27,360 bases of DNA from a virus. Location of the stretch: positions 1 to 27,360 of the IMG/VR virus record IMGVR_UViG_3300035698_026962; one strand, 5' to 3'. This document shows, piece by piece, positions 1 to 5,735 of the stretch. The position numbers were made by a program, and so were the translations under genes. The notes under the pieces were generated by a model, which saw only the letters and a program-made list of their open reading frames with translations, was not told where the DNA came from and ran no database searches. How positions within the stretch are numbered: position 1 is the stretch's first letter; each line of letters begins with the position of its first letter.

Positions 1-429
1 CTTATGCTTCATCCGTGTACCCAAGGATTTTCTTCCAAGAGTACCACTACGAATCATCTGCATGAAGTTACGAAGCATTTTCATGTTGTCGATGACTTTA
101 TCGAACACGATGTCAAACTTATCGTACCCAATACAACCAAGCCCTACAACCAAAAACGCAGGCATATCCTTCATGTACCCATGCTGACGGGCATAAACAG
201 CTACCTTTGCGATGTAGTCAGGGTCCTCGATATTACCACACACTGACAGCACCGTCTGGAGAAACTCATCAGCCGAGGCATAAAACTGGTCGTTAAACGT
301 ACCAGTCACGGCCAACTGAGCCAGAGCAGCCTCTGGTGAAAGCTGGTATGCCAAACCACCAGCCTCATTGACCATATTGGCATTCCCGAATGTGTTTGAC
401 TTAGTGCTGAACACTTGTTTATTCGCCAT
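1..429 (-). CDS. TROVE-domain (Ro60-like) RNA-binding protein, N-terminal part
   Basis: The frame starts at ATG 429 and stays open to the window edge, so 143 residues are visible and the C-terminus is missing. A stretch reading AKVAVYARQHGYMKDMPAFL, then GYDKFDIVFDKVID, then GRKSLGTRMKH fits the TROVE module of Ro60 proteins, HEAT-like helices that bind misfolded RNA and Y RNA. An RBS-like AGGAAAGG precedes the ATG and a promoter lies at 456..483. Ro60 proteins usually carry a C-terminal VWA domain; whether this one does cannot be seen. A free-standing VWA protein is encoded at 4934..5590. Ro homologues are known in some phages. Family assignment is from motif recognition only. Confidence 0.8.
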   Translation of the reverse strand, partial: MANKQVFSTKSNTFGNANMVNEAGGLAYQLSPEAALAQLAVTGTFNDQFYASADEFLQTVLSVCGNIEDPDYIAKVAVYARQHGYMKDMPAFLVVGLGCIGYDKFDIVFDKVIDNMKMLRNFMQMIRSGTLGRKSLGTRMKHK

Positions 430-455
430 AACAGTTTCCTTTCCTGTCCAAACCT

Positions 456-483
456 ATTATACACATCATTAGAAGAAAGTCAA
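456..483 (-). promoter_or_regulatory. Promoter of the TROVE gene
   Basis: On the minus strand TTGACT and TATAAT are separated by 16 nt, with TG directly before the -10 hexamer. The -10 ends about 27 nt upstream of the TROVE start codon. The same architecture recurs at several other places in this window. Confidence 0.8.
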
Positions 484-499
484 TCAGAATTTATTTAAT

Positions 500-1069
500 T
501 CATTCACGCCACTCGATAAGAAGCTCCTCGACCCGCTTGCTCCGGATACTGACGACACCAGCGTCGGTCATATCGGACAGAGCGGCAACTGCATCCGTTG
601 GCTGCCTATTCTGTGCTCGGCAGGCATCAGTTATGACATAGGAGTTCCAATCATATTCCCGGGTATCCAATGCTGTAATATAGACGGAATCCTCGGTTGG
701 AAGCCCACAAACAAATACATTAGCAACATCCGCACCGACCGACCCAAGAAGCCTTAGCACACTGTCCCACGCCGTGTACTCCTCAGTAAACGGATACAAA
801 CCACGATAGACAATAACCCCACGAACCTTCAGCCCATCGGGAAACTCCGCTCCCCGGGTCCAATTAACGCAATGGGTTGGCAACGTACCCTCGTTCTCAA
901 TAAAACTCAAGTGGTCCGAGGGGTGCCACTGCTTTGTCATAATAACATAATCAAACAAGTCAATGATATTATTTATGACAGAAATAACACTATCCCCCTT
1001 AGGTACTCCTACTGCCCCACCGGGCATTAGGTCCTTCTGGACATCAACCACAACAAGCAGATTTTTCAC
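500..1069 (-). CDS. Isochorismatase/nicotinamidase-family protein with altered active site
   Basis: The 189-residue protein has the cysteine-hydrolase fold signatures: VVVDVQKDL (D9), KQWHPSDHLSF (H49, H53), THCVNWTRGAEF (H66) and GLPTEDSVYITALD. In nicotinamidases a D/K/C triad and a D/H/H/H metal site are expected. Here the Cys position is S128 (TEDS instead of TDYC), the catalytic Lys position reads Arg (YRG, R89) and the metal Asp before WHP is Gln47. The enzyme may be inactive, altered, or a binding protein. The start is GTG at 1069, overlapping the previous stop as GTGA, so it is translationally coupled to the LexA-type gene. A role in NAD metabolism is inference. Confidence 0.8.
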   Translation of the reverse strand: MKNLLVVVDVQKDLMPGGAVGVPKGDSVISVINNIIDLFDYVIMTKQWHPSDHLSFIENEGTLPTHCVNWTRGAEFPDGLKVRGVIVYRGLYPFTEEYTAWDSVLRLLGSVGADVANVFVCGLPTEDSVYITALDTREYDWNSYVITDACRAQNRQPTDAVAALSDMTDAGVVSIRSKRVEELLIEWRE

Positions 1070-1440
1070 TTTGATTCCTCCAAGTGCTGAATGAGTGCGT
1101 TAAGCTTCTCCACAGCTGGGTCAACCTCCGGCTCCGGCTTCTGCAAAAGCACCACCACCCCATGTATCTCACGAAAAACCAACCCGTGCTCCAACACGCT
1201 TGACCGGGCTGCCATTGGAAGAAAATCCTCATCTGTAATAATGATACTTCGATGCGCATGGGGAATCTTTTTAAGTGCACCCTTGACTATCAGCCTATCA
1301 ATATAATCCGCAGCCGTAAACCGGGAGATGCCAAGGGCTTTCCCAATCTCAGCCGCCGTGGGAGCCACCCCGTGCTCCTCGTGGAACTGTGAGATATACC
1401 TCATTACATTAAGTTGTTTTGGTGTATATGCAATCATCAT
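1066..1440 (-). CDS. LexA-type winged-helix DNA-binding protein
   Basis: Residues 5 to 65 match the LexA DNA-binding domain pattern: YTPKQLNVMRYISQF, then GVAPTAAEIGKALGISRFTA, then a basic strand ending in HRSIII. The protein has 124 residues and no S24 autoprotease region, so it is a bare DNA-binding module with a helical tail (EKLNALIQHLEES). The start ATG at 1440 follows GGAGGGTT; a second ATG lies directly behind. A near-consensus promoter at 1455..1482 precedes it. It probably regulates this or another phage operon; the target site is not visible. Confidence 0.75.
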   Translation of the reverse strand: MMIAYTPKQLNVMRYISQFHEEHGVAPTAAEIGKALGISRFTAADYIDRLIVKGALKKIPHAHRSIIITDEDFLPMAARSSVLEHGLVFREIHGVVVLLQKPEPEVDPAVEKLNALIQHLEESK

Positions 1441-1454
1441 AACCCTCCGTATCC

Positions 1455-1482
1455 ATTATACACACAAATGTCGGTTTGTCAA
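1455..1482 (-). promoter_or_regulatory. Promoter of the LexA-type/nicotinamidase-like operon
   Basis: Minus-strand TTGACA, a 16 nt spacer ending in TG, then TATAAT. It lies between the Leu(CAA) tRNA and the LexA-type start codon. Confidence 0.85.
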
Positions 1483-1487
1483 GTATT

Positions 1488-1564
1488 TGGTAGCCAAGGA
1501 GGGAGTCGAACCCTCAGAACACCGGGCTTGAACCGGTCGCATATCCCAATTCTGCTACTCGGCC
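1488..1564 (-). tRNA. tRNA with Leu anticodon CAA, short variable loop
   Basis: Acceptor GGCCGAG pairs with CTTGGCT, discriminator A, encoded CCA. The anticodon stem ACCGG/CCGGT closes loop TTCAAGC, giving CAA. The variable loop is only five bases (GTTCT), whereas bacterial tRNA-Leu is normally class II. The first ten bases overlap the 3' end of the small zinc protein gene at 1555..1728. Confidence 0.85.
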
Positions 1565-1728
1565 ACAACGGGTTTCGGACACTTAGTATGCATGTAGCCA
1601 CCTGCTTTACGCACATACCCCTGACCAATCCGAATCTCTTCTCCGCACAGCATGCAAACCTTAACCCTACGTACACGACGGTCAGTCCCCATGCAGAATA
1701 AAGCTGCAAGTACTGGAGCAATTTTCAT
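1555..1728 (-). CDS. Small zinc-finger-like protein (57 aa)
   Basis: ATG at 1728 follows TAGGAGACAGGG, a good ribosome binding site. The product contains CMLCGEEIRIGQGYVR, then HTKCP: a CxxC pair followed by H-x-x-C, as in small treble-clef or zinc-binding domains. It ends with VVAE and a TAG that is also positions 8 to 10 of the downstream Leu(CAA) tRNA. It lies directly behind the tmRNA, with a TATAAT-like hexamer between them, so it may have its own weak promoter or be cotranscribed. No specific function is recognised. Confidence 0.75.
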   Translation of the reverse strand: MKIAPVLAALFCMGTDRRVRRVKVCMLCGEEIRIGQGYVRKAGGYMHTKCPKPVVAE

Positions 1729-1753
1729 CCCTGTCTCCTAGATTATACTAAAA

Positions 1754-2092
1754 TGGTGGAGATGTCGGGTATCGAACCCGAGTCCTGTTCATCTACATCT
1801 GCTGACACTACACGCTTAGTATGTGGTTAGGGCCCACACACAAACCCTTCTGCGTCTTTCCGCAGTGCCATCCGGTCTTTCCCTGAGTGCCAGTGGTTCT
1901 TTCCCACAGTCAGCTGTTGTTTTGTCGCTACTCCCGTTACTACAGCTCCTACGGTTTCACGTGGTCGCTCTAAGCGGCCATTGGACGTGCGAAGGTATCG
2001 TTTATTGTTTAGTCAGATTTATAACGGAGCCATCTGACTAACTCCGACGTGCGCCATGCAAACCTCAATGCCAGTCGATTCCATTCATCCCC
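1754..2092 (-). ncRNA. ssrA: tmRNA (transfer-messenger RNA)
   Basis: The 339 nt gene has the tmRNA tRNA-like ends: 5' GGGGATG pairs with 3' CATCTCC, then A and CCA. The 3' T arm reads CTCGGGTTCGATACCCGA and the 5' part GGAATCGACTGG is typical. An internal reading frame ends at 1970 with TAG and encodes a tag near TINDTFARPMAA, with the usual hydrophobic-Ala-Ala degron end; an in-frame TAA lies directly upstream at 2009..2011. The exact resume codon (ACA or ATA) is uncertain. The molecule rescues stalled ribosomes with SmpB and tags the nascent chain. No SmpB gene is visible here, so host SmpB is presumably used. Confidence 0.93.
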
Positions 2093-2107
2093 ACAGTTTG
2101 TCAAAGT

Positions 2108-2150
2108 GTGCTGGGGTAGACCGGACAACCCCTTGGCCTACCCTCAGCAC
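2108..2150 (-). other. Strong bulged hairpin just upstream of tmRNA
   Basis: On the minus strand GTGCTGAGGGTAGGCC pairs with GGTCTACCCCAGCAC over about 15 bp with one bulged A and a 12 nt loop. It ends about 16 nt before tmRNA position 1. It has no U tract, so a processing site or 5' barrier is more likely than a terminator. Confidence 0.6.
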
Positions 2151-2190
2151 TGCCAACACAATATCCTAACACCACACCAAACCATGCAGA

Positions 2191-2388
2191 CTAATCCGGT
2201 GTGCTCTCAAACGTTACAGTCCCATCCAAAGATACCCACCTATTACCTCTATTTGCCCATACATCGTTTTTGCATATATGACCACACTCATCACAAACAT
2301 ACAAATTATAAGCATGGTCCTCATCTTCTTGTTGTGCATTATCCCAAACAAACACACACTCCATTTCTGACCCACAATTACATTTCAC
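2191..2388 (-). CDS. Small zinc-ribbon protein (65 aa)
   Basis: GTG at 2388 follows GGGAGAGTAAC and sits 32 nt downstream of a near-consensus promoter; an upstream ATG would start at the promoter itself and is rejected. The sequence has KCNCGSEMECVF and VCDECGHIC, two Cys pairs about 35 residues apart, fitting a zinc ribbon. The C-terminus is acidic and ends in FESTPD. Function is unknown. It is followed by about 100 nt with a hairpin and then the tmRNA, so the two may share a transcript. Confidence 0.72.
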   Translation of the reverse strand: MKCNCGSEMECVFVWDNAQQEDEDHAYNLYVCDECGHICKNDVWANRGNRWVSLDGTVTFESTPD

Positions 2389-2419
2389 GTTACTCTCCCT
2401 TCTTAGTTCATCTACCCCT

Positions 2420-2447
2420 ATTATACACACATTTGTGTCATTGTCAA
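2420..2447 (-). promoter_or_regulatory. Promoter of zinc-ribbon gene and possibly tmRNA
   Basis: Minus-strand TTGACA, 16 nt ending in GTGTG, TATAAT. No other promoter is visible before the tmRNA, so this may drive both the 65-residue protein and the tmRNA. Confidence 0.85.
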
Positions 2448-2470
2448 GGATAAAATAATTTTATTTAAAA

Positions 2471-2544
2471 TGGTATCCCCACGGGGACTTGAACCCCGGT
2501 CTCCAGACTGAGAATCTGGTATCCTGCCACTAGACGATAGGGAC
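2471..2544 (-). tRNA. tRNA-Glu(CTC)
   Basis: 5' GTCCCTA pairs with TGGGGAT, A73, CCA encoded. Stem CCAGA/TCTGG closes loop TTCTCAG, anticodon CTC. The 5' part GTCCCTATCGTCTAG is typical of bacterial tRNA-Glu. Confidence 0.93.
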
Positions 2545-2547
2545 GCT

Positions 2548-2622
2548 GGTAGCCGGGGTGGGACTCGAACCCACAACGTCTTGCTTGTAGGGCAAGCACT
2601 CTTCACATTGAGTTACCCGGCT
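2548..2622 (-). tRNA. tRNA-Val(TAC) with C33
   Basis: Acceptor AGCCGGG/CCCGGCT, A73, CCA. Stem CTTGC/GCAAG closes loop CCTACAA, so the anticodon is TAC, but position 33 is C instead of the near-universal U. Confidence 0.9.
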
Positions 2623-2633
2623 ACAGAATATCA

Positions 2634-2721
2634 TGGTGCCAGAGGAAGGAATCGAACCTCCAAGGCCTTGCGGCGTCTGGTTTACAGCCAGCTGGGCTTC
2701 CATTTACCACACTACTCTGGC
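2634..2721 (-). tRNA. tRNA-Tyr(GTA)
   Basis: Acceptor GCCAGAG/CTCTGGC, A73, CCA. Loop CTGTAAA gives GTA. A long variable arm (GCC GCAA GGC core) is present, as expected for bacterial tRNA-Tyr. Confidence 0.93.
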
Positions 2722-2723
2722 AC

Positions 2724-2799
2724 TGGCGGGACGGTCAGGATTCGAACCTGAAACTTTCGGTTTTGGAAACCGACGCTCTACCATTGGAGCTACCGACCC
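2724..2799 (-). tRNA. tRNA-Trp(CCA)
   Basis: Acceptor GGGTCGG/CCGTCCC with one T-T mismatch, G73, CCA. Stem TCGGT/ACCGA closes loop TTCCAAA, anticodon CCA. It starts only two bases upstream of the tRNA-Tyr 5' end region. Confidence 0.92.
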
Positions 2800-2803
2800 A
2801 TTT

Positions 2804-2879
2804 TGGTATCCCCACCGGGAGTTGAACCCGGGTCTGCAGATTGAAGGTCTGCTATCCTAACCAACTAGACGACAAGGAC
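2804..2879 (-). tRNA. tRNA-Glu(TTC) with C33
   Basis: Acceptor GTCCTTG/TGGGGAT with G-T pairs, A73, CCA. Stem GCAGA/TCTGC closes loop CCTTCAA, anticodon TTC with C at position 33. Confidence 0.9.
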
Positions 2880-2882
2880 ACC

Positions 2883-3335
2883 TTAGCTTAGTTTGTCAAA
2901 CAAATTCCTTTGTTCAATAATCCGTTGCATCTCTACTGGGTGACTCTCAATAAGCGTTTGTGCAAACTCCCGCATTGTTGCGGTCCAACGAACACCTGTT
3001 GACAACTCTGAGAACGATATGGGTGCTTCCCAGAAGGTTATCTCAAGGTCCTCGTAGAGAGCCATTATATTGTCAAACGTCTTTGTGTCAAACCGCCACA
3101 CATTTATCATATCTGAAGTACTACCCATGGCAAATCTAACCCGAACCCAACGCTTGCGAATCGCATCTGTAATGAGCTCATCCCGGTAGCTACGGGCAAC
3201 CTTCACATTTGCCGCACGAATGTCACCTTCCAACCCAAACAGCCCGGGATTCTCAATCATAAACAAGGTGTGTTCACGGACCTCAAACACACTACCTCTG
3301 GGTGATATCCAGTAACCCTCTATTCCAAGTGCCAT
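2883..3335 (-). CDS. Hypothetical protein (150 aa)
   Basis: The ATG at 3335 follows CGAGGAGTCTGTT, a strong binding site. The protein is soluble and mixed alpha/beta, with an N-terminal MALGIEGYWISPRGSVFEV that looks like a beta-rich start, a basic middle (IRKRWVRVRF) and a helical C-terminus (QRIIEQRNLFDKLS). I recognise no family or motif. It lies alone between tRNA-Glu(TTC), whose 5' end is 3 nt beyond the stop, and Leu(TAG). Confidence 0.75.
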   Translation of the reverse strand: MALGIEGYWISPRGSVFEVREHTLFMIENPGLFGLEGDIRAANVKVARSYRDELITDAIRKRWVRVRFAMGSTSDMINVWRFDTKTFDNIMALYEDLEITFWEAPISFSELSTGVRWTATMREFAQTLIESHPVEMQRIIEQRNLFDKLS

Positions 3336-3360
3336 AACAGACTCCTCGGTAGTAAAGTAA

Positions 3361-3437
3361 TGGTGCGGAGGGTGGGAGTCGAACCCACAACCTCATGGTC
3401 CTAAGCCATGCGCCTCTTCCAGTTGGGCTACCCCCGC
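3361..3437 (-). tRNA. tRNA with Leu anticodon TAG, short variable loop
   Basis: Acceptor GCGGGGG/CCTCCGC, A73, CCA. Stem CATGG/CCATG closes loop CTTAGGA, anticodon TAG. Only five bases (AGGTT) separate anticodon and T stems, so this is a class I body with a Leu anticodon. Confidence 0.88.
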
Positions 3438-3448
3438 ACCGTCATTTT

Positions 3449-3525
3449 TGGTATCCGGGGTGGGAGTCGAACCCACATTGGAATGGCCCTCAACCAAGTG
3501 CCTCTGCCTGTTGGGCTACCCGGAC
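3449..3525 (-). tRNA. tRNA with Leu anticodon GAG, short variable loop
   Basis: Acceptor GTCCGGG/CCCGGAT, A73, CCA. Loop TTGAGGG gives GAG. The anticodon stem CTTGG/CCATT has two mismatches at its base. The variable loop is short. D and T arms are nearly the same as in Leu(TAG), suggesting a shared origin. Confidence 0.8.
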
Positions 3526-3538
3526 ATTAGTTTTTCAA

Positions 3539-3624
3539 TGGTGCTGACGGTGGGAGTCGAACCCACATGCCCATAGGACAGGGAGTTTTAAGCCCCCCTG
3601 GTATTCCATTTCCGCCACGTCAGC
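3539..3624 (-). tRNA. tRNA-Leu(TAA)
   Basis: Acceptor GCTGACG/CGTCAGC, A73, CCA. Stem GGGGG/CTCCC closes loop CTTAAAA, anticodon TAA. A long variable arm (GTCC TAT GGGC) is present, the normal class II Leu form, unlike the other three Leu-anticodon tRNAs here. Confidence 0.92.
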
Positions 3625-3636
3625 ATAACGTTCTGT

Positions 3637-3665
3637 CTGCACTATAACACATCCAATGTTACAAT
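3637..3665 (-). promoter_or_regulatory. Possible promoter upstream of tRNA-Leu(TAA)
   Basis: Minus-strand TTGCAT, 17 nt, TATAGT, in the 51 nt gap between Lys(CTT) and Leu(TAA). It is weaker than the other promoters, with a TGTGT just before the -10. Confidence 0.45.
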
Positions 3666-3675
3666 GCAAAAAAAT

Positions 3676-3751
3676 TGGTGGGCTTGGGGAGACTCGAACT
3701 CCCAATCGCCTGATTAAGAGTCAGGTGCTCTACCGGTTAAGCTACAAGCCC
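3676..3751 (-). tRNA. tRNA-Lys(CTT)
   Basis: Acceptor GGGCTTG/CAAGCCC, A73, CCA. Stem CCTGA/TCAGG closes loop CTCTTAA, anticodon CTT. Confidence 0.94.
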
Positions 3752-3752
3752 G

Positions 3753-3828
3753 TGGCCGGGGCGGCAGGATTTGAACCTGCAAGCTTTGGATTCGTAGTCC
3801 ACTGCCTTATCCATTGGGCCACGCCCCG
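3753..3828 (-). tRNA. tRNA-Arg(ACG)
   Basis: Acceptor CGGGGCG/CGCCCCG, G73, CCA. Loop CTACGAA gives ACG, normally edited to ICG by TadA to read CGU, CGC and CGA. The outermost anticodon-stem pair is G-A. Confidence 0.92.
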
Positions 3829-3833
3829 GAATA

Positions 3834-3959
3834 TCATAAACAATTTCTTCCTATACCATAAAGTCTATGCTTAGTGTAAAGCATAGATAGATGCATCGCA
3901 CTCATAGTGCTTGAATAGTTAGCACTACTGTCTGTGTTAATATACAGAGGAAATGTCAT
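3834..3959 (-). CDS. Small hypothetical protein (41 aa)
   Basis: ATG at 3959 follows TGAGGACCTT, where the TGA is the stop of the preceding zinc-protein frame, so the two would be coupled. The product starts MTFPLYINTDSS and is rich in Ser, Tyr and Met with a basic tail (KHRLYGIGRNCL). No family is recognised. A perfect 9 bp hairpin (3864..3887) lies inside the frame, so part of this stretch may act as RNA structure instead. Confidence 0.4.
   Translation of the reverse strand: MTFPLYINTDSSANYSSTMSAMHLSMLYTKHRLYGIGRNCL
3864..3887 (-). other. Perfect 9 bp hairpin
   Basis: TCTATGCTT pairs with AAGCATAGA around the loop TACACT. There is no U tract. It lies 36 nt before tRNA-Arg(ACG) and could be a processing or partial termination element. 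Confidence 0.5.
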
Positions 3960-3966
3960 AAGGTCC

Positions 3967-4297
3967 TCAAATATTGGTGCCATTGCTCCAAACCACTGGG
4001 GTCGTACACAAATACCATAGTATCTGAGTACCTGATTGTACCTCTTGCATATCCCAGAGATTTTTGTACTTCGCATCATCCTCTGCACAAACCGTGGAAC
4101 CACGCCCATCTTGTACATCCTCATTGGTTATTCCCACTCTCATCCTTCTTCTCATAGGGTCACTAGGGTCATCCCAATCAACCCATCCCTTACAGCCACA
4201 CCAATAGCTGATATACTCCTTTGCCCCACCTTGCACACCCCTCCCACATTGTAGGACCTGTACCACATTTTGGACACAACCCGGGGTCAGGGCCCAT
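3967..4297 (-). pseudogene. Zinc-ribbon gene interrupted by a frameshift
   Basis: ATG at 4297 lies 2 nt after the stop of the 26-residue gene. The first frame reads MGPDPGLCPKCGTGPTMWEG and then stops near 4187. In the next frame, KEYISYWCGCKGWVDWDDP continues with the second Cys pair of a zinc ribbon down to a TGA at 3967. Removing one G from the G run around 4227..4230 would join CPKCG to YWCGC in one frame of about 109 residues. It could be a true mutation, a sequencing error or a +1 frameshift. The C-terminal half (after ITNEDVQDGRGS) is unrecognised. Confidence 0.55.
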
Positions 4298-4299
4298 AA

Positions 4300-4380
4300 T
4301 TACAGCACCGTGCTGAATAGGCTCGGCGCAACTTTCCTTTTCTCAGGTTTCTTCTCCTCCTCAATCATCCTCTTCACCAT
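4300..4380 (-). CDS. Small basic peptide (26 aa), overlapping gene
   Basis: ATG at 4380 lies inside the end of the 97-residue zinc gene and is preceded by AGAAGG at 10 nt. The product begins MVKRMIEEEKKPEKRKV and ends FSTVL. Its TAA is followed after TT by the ATG of the next frame. The layout fits coupled translation, but the peptide is short and a frameshifted extension of its neighbour cannot be excluded. Confidence 0.4.
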   Translation of the reverse strand: MVKRMIEEEKKPEKRKVAPSLFSTVL

Positions 4381-4654
4381 AATTCGGCAACCTTCTAGGC
4401 TCTGAATCAGCTGGCCCTTGCTCATCCAACGAAAAAACACCTGTATACTGCAGCTTAGGTGGCATTACAGCCGAATTCTGTGCCTCTTCTGGCCCTTCAA
4501 CCTTTCCCAATTTCGCAAGACATTCTGAGCAACCATGAGCCTTAAGCCATCCGCCTATACCATCTGAAATTTCAATTGCTGCCCAACCCTCAGGAAATCC
4601 CCCTGAAGACTCGGTTCCACAATAATTGCAAACAACAACATGTAGTACTGTCAT
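4361..4654 (-). CDS. Zinc-ribbon protein (97 aa)
   Basis: ATG at 4654 follows GAGGAGGAGAAGCG. CNYCGTESSGGFPEGW and HGCSECLAKLGK supply two Cys pairs at residues 9 to 12 and about 38 to 41, a pattern seen in small phage zinc proteins with a GW..I core. The C-terminal 40 residues are polar and probably disordered, ending GEEDD. It lies just beyond tRNA-Arg(TCT) and heads a run of small overlapping genes. Function is unknown. Confidence 0.72.
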   Translation of the reverse strand: MTVLHVVVCNYCGTESSGGFPEGWAAIEISDGIGGWLKAHGCSECLAKLGKVEGPEEAQNSAVMPPKLQYTGVFSLDEQGPADSEPRRLPNYGEEDD

Positions 4655-4690
4655 CGCTTCTCCTCCTCATTCATCACAGTCTCCTAAAAA

Positions 4691-4767
4691 TGGCAGGCAG
4701 CGAGGGACTCGAACCCCCAATAACCGGTTTAGAAGACCGGCACCTTAGTCCATTTGGTTAGCTGCCC
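4691..4767 (-). tRNA. tRNA-Arg(TCT)
   Basis: Acceptor GGGCAGC/GCTGCCT, G73, CCA. Stem CCGGT/ACCGG closes loop CTTCTAA, anticodon TCT, reading AGA and AGG. Confidence 0.93.
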
Positions 4768-4773
4768 ACTAGT

Positions 4774-4851
4774 CTATAACACCTCATAGGACCCAACAGC
4801 ACCAAACTCAACAACAGCTACCTCGTCCTTAGCAACCGTAGCCTCAAGCAT
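4774..4851 (-). CDS. Very small protein (25 aa)
   Basis: ATG at 4851 follows GGGGGTGGTT, a good binding site. The frame starts MLEATVAKDEVAVVEFGAV and ends at TAG 4774, filling the whole gap between tRNA-Arg(CCG) and tRNA-Arg(TCT). It is acidic and beta-prone. The binding site and exact fit in the gap support it; no family is recognised. Confidence 0.5.
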   Translation of the reverse strand: MLEATVAKDEVAVVEFGAVGSYEVL

Positions 4852-4868
4852 AACCACCCCCAATCATT

Positions 4869-4943
4869 TGGTAAGCGAGGGGGGACTCGAACCCCCAGTC
4901 TCCTCCTTCGGAGGGAGGCGTCCATCCATTAGACTACTCGCTC
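4869..4943 (-). tRNA. tRNA-Arg(CCG)
   Basis: Acceptor GAGCGAG/CTCGCTT, A73, CCA. Stem CCTCC/GGAGG closes loop CTCCGAA, anticodon CCG. Its anticodon stem matches that of Arg(CCT), so the two look like paralogues. The 5' ten bases overlap the VWA gene. Confidence 0.93.
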
Positions 4944-5590
4944 TTCACTACATTGCCATCTGCATCAACCGTGTCTACCTTACTCAATACATCATAAGCA
5001 GACCCACCACGACGAGCTGTACCAACGCTTTGACCAACCAAACTGTAGGCCTGTAAAACAGACTGGTCAGTTGCACAAAAATTAACAGTTCCTTGACCAC
5101 GAATGCCAAGCCCACCAGACTCAGCAAAGGCATCCTGATTTGCACCAAGGAAAAGGAATTCCCACTGGTACGTCCCCTCCTGATGCTGAATCATCTCCTT
5201 AATCTGTGCCTTGCTGTACTCGTGGCTGGCGTTCTCCTGCCCATCGGTAATGATGCAGAAGACTAGCTTCTCTGGACGCTCTGCTTCAGCCATCCTACCC
5301 AACCGCCCTCCAAGTGAGACTATCGTAGTACCCACTGCATCAAGCAAGGCCGTTGTCCCACCCGGAAGGTAAGATTTACTATCCAGCTCCCTGACAGCCT
5401 GAATATGGTCCCACTCAACCAATTTCAGAATATTAGTATCAAACAACATGATACTCATTGTGGCCTCCCCGGGCAACTGCTTCTGCTCCTTCAGGAAGGT
5501 ATTAAACCCACCAACGATATCGTCCGCTATCAAACCCATGGACCCTGACTTATCAATAACCATTGCAATATGTGTATAACCAGATTTCAT
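4934..5590 (-). CDS. VWA-domain protein with intact MIDAS
   Basis: The 218-residue protein is a single von Willebrand A domain: VIDKSGSM (D13, S15, S17), GGTTALLDA (T79/T80) and IITDGQEN (D116) form a complete metal-ion-dependent adhesion site. There is no signal peptide or membrane segment, so it should be cytoplasmic. The start follows AAAGGGGTATGAG, and a promoter lies at 5611..5638. Its TAG stop doubles as positions 8 to 10 of tRNA-Arg(CCG). Ro60 proteins combine TROVE and VWA modules, so this may partner the TROVE protein at 1..429; that is inference. Confidence 0.88.
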   Translation of the reverse strand: MKSGYTHIAMVIDKSGSMGLIADDIVGGFNTFLKEQKQLPGEATMSIMLFDTNILKLVEWDHIQAVRELDSKSYLPGGTTALLDAVGTTIVSLGGRLGRMAEAERPEKLVFCIITDGQENASHEYSKAQIKEMIQHQEGTYQWEFLFLGANQDAFAESGGLGIRGQGTVNFCATDQSVLQAYSLVGQSVGTARRGGSAYDVLSKVDTVDADGNVVKSE

Positions 5591-5610
5591 CTCATACCCC
5601 TTTCAAGAAT

Positions 5611-5638
5611 ATAATACACCCTATAACAAAAAAGTCAA
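5611..5638 (-). promoter_or_regulatory. Promoter of the VWA gene
   Basis: Minus-strand TTGACT, 16 nt ending in TG, TATTAT. It lies 20 nt upstream of the VWA start codon and probably also feeds tRNA-Arg(CCG) and genes behind it. Confidence 0.8.
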
Positions 5639-5647
5639 TAAATTTTC

Positions 5648-5733
5648 TGGCGGAGGAGGAGGGGCTCGAACCCTCAAGGGTGTTATCCCGCTGGTATAGC
5701 AAACCAGTGCCTCACCTATTAGACTACTCCTCC
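5648..5733 (-). tRNA. tRNA-Ser(GCT)
   Basis: Acceptor GGAGGAG/CTCCTCC, G73, CCA. Stem CTGGT/ACCAG closes loop TTGCTAT, anticodon GCT. The long variable arm (GGG ATAACA CCC) is normal for Ser. Confidence 0.93.
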
Positions 5734-5735
5734 GA

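Noticed and set aside
2093-2470. Another tRNA near the tmRNA
   Set aside because: The strong hairpin at 2108..2150 lacks T arm, anticodon arm and CCA end.
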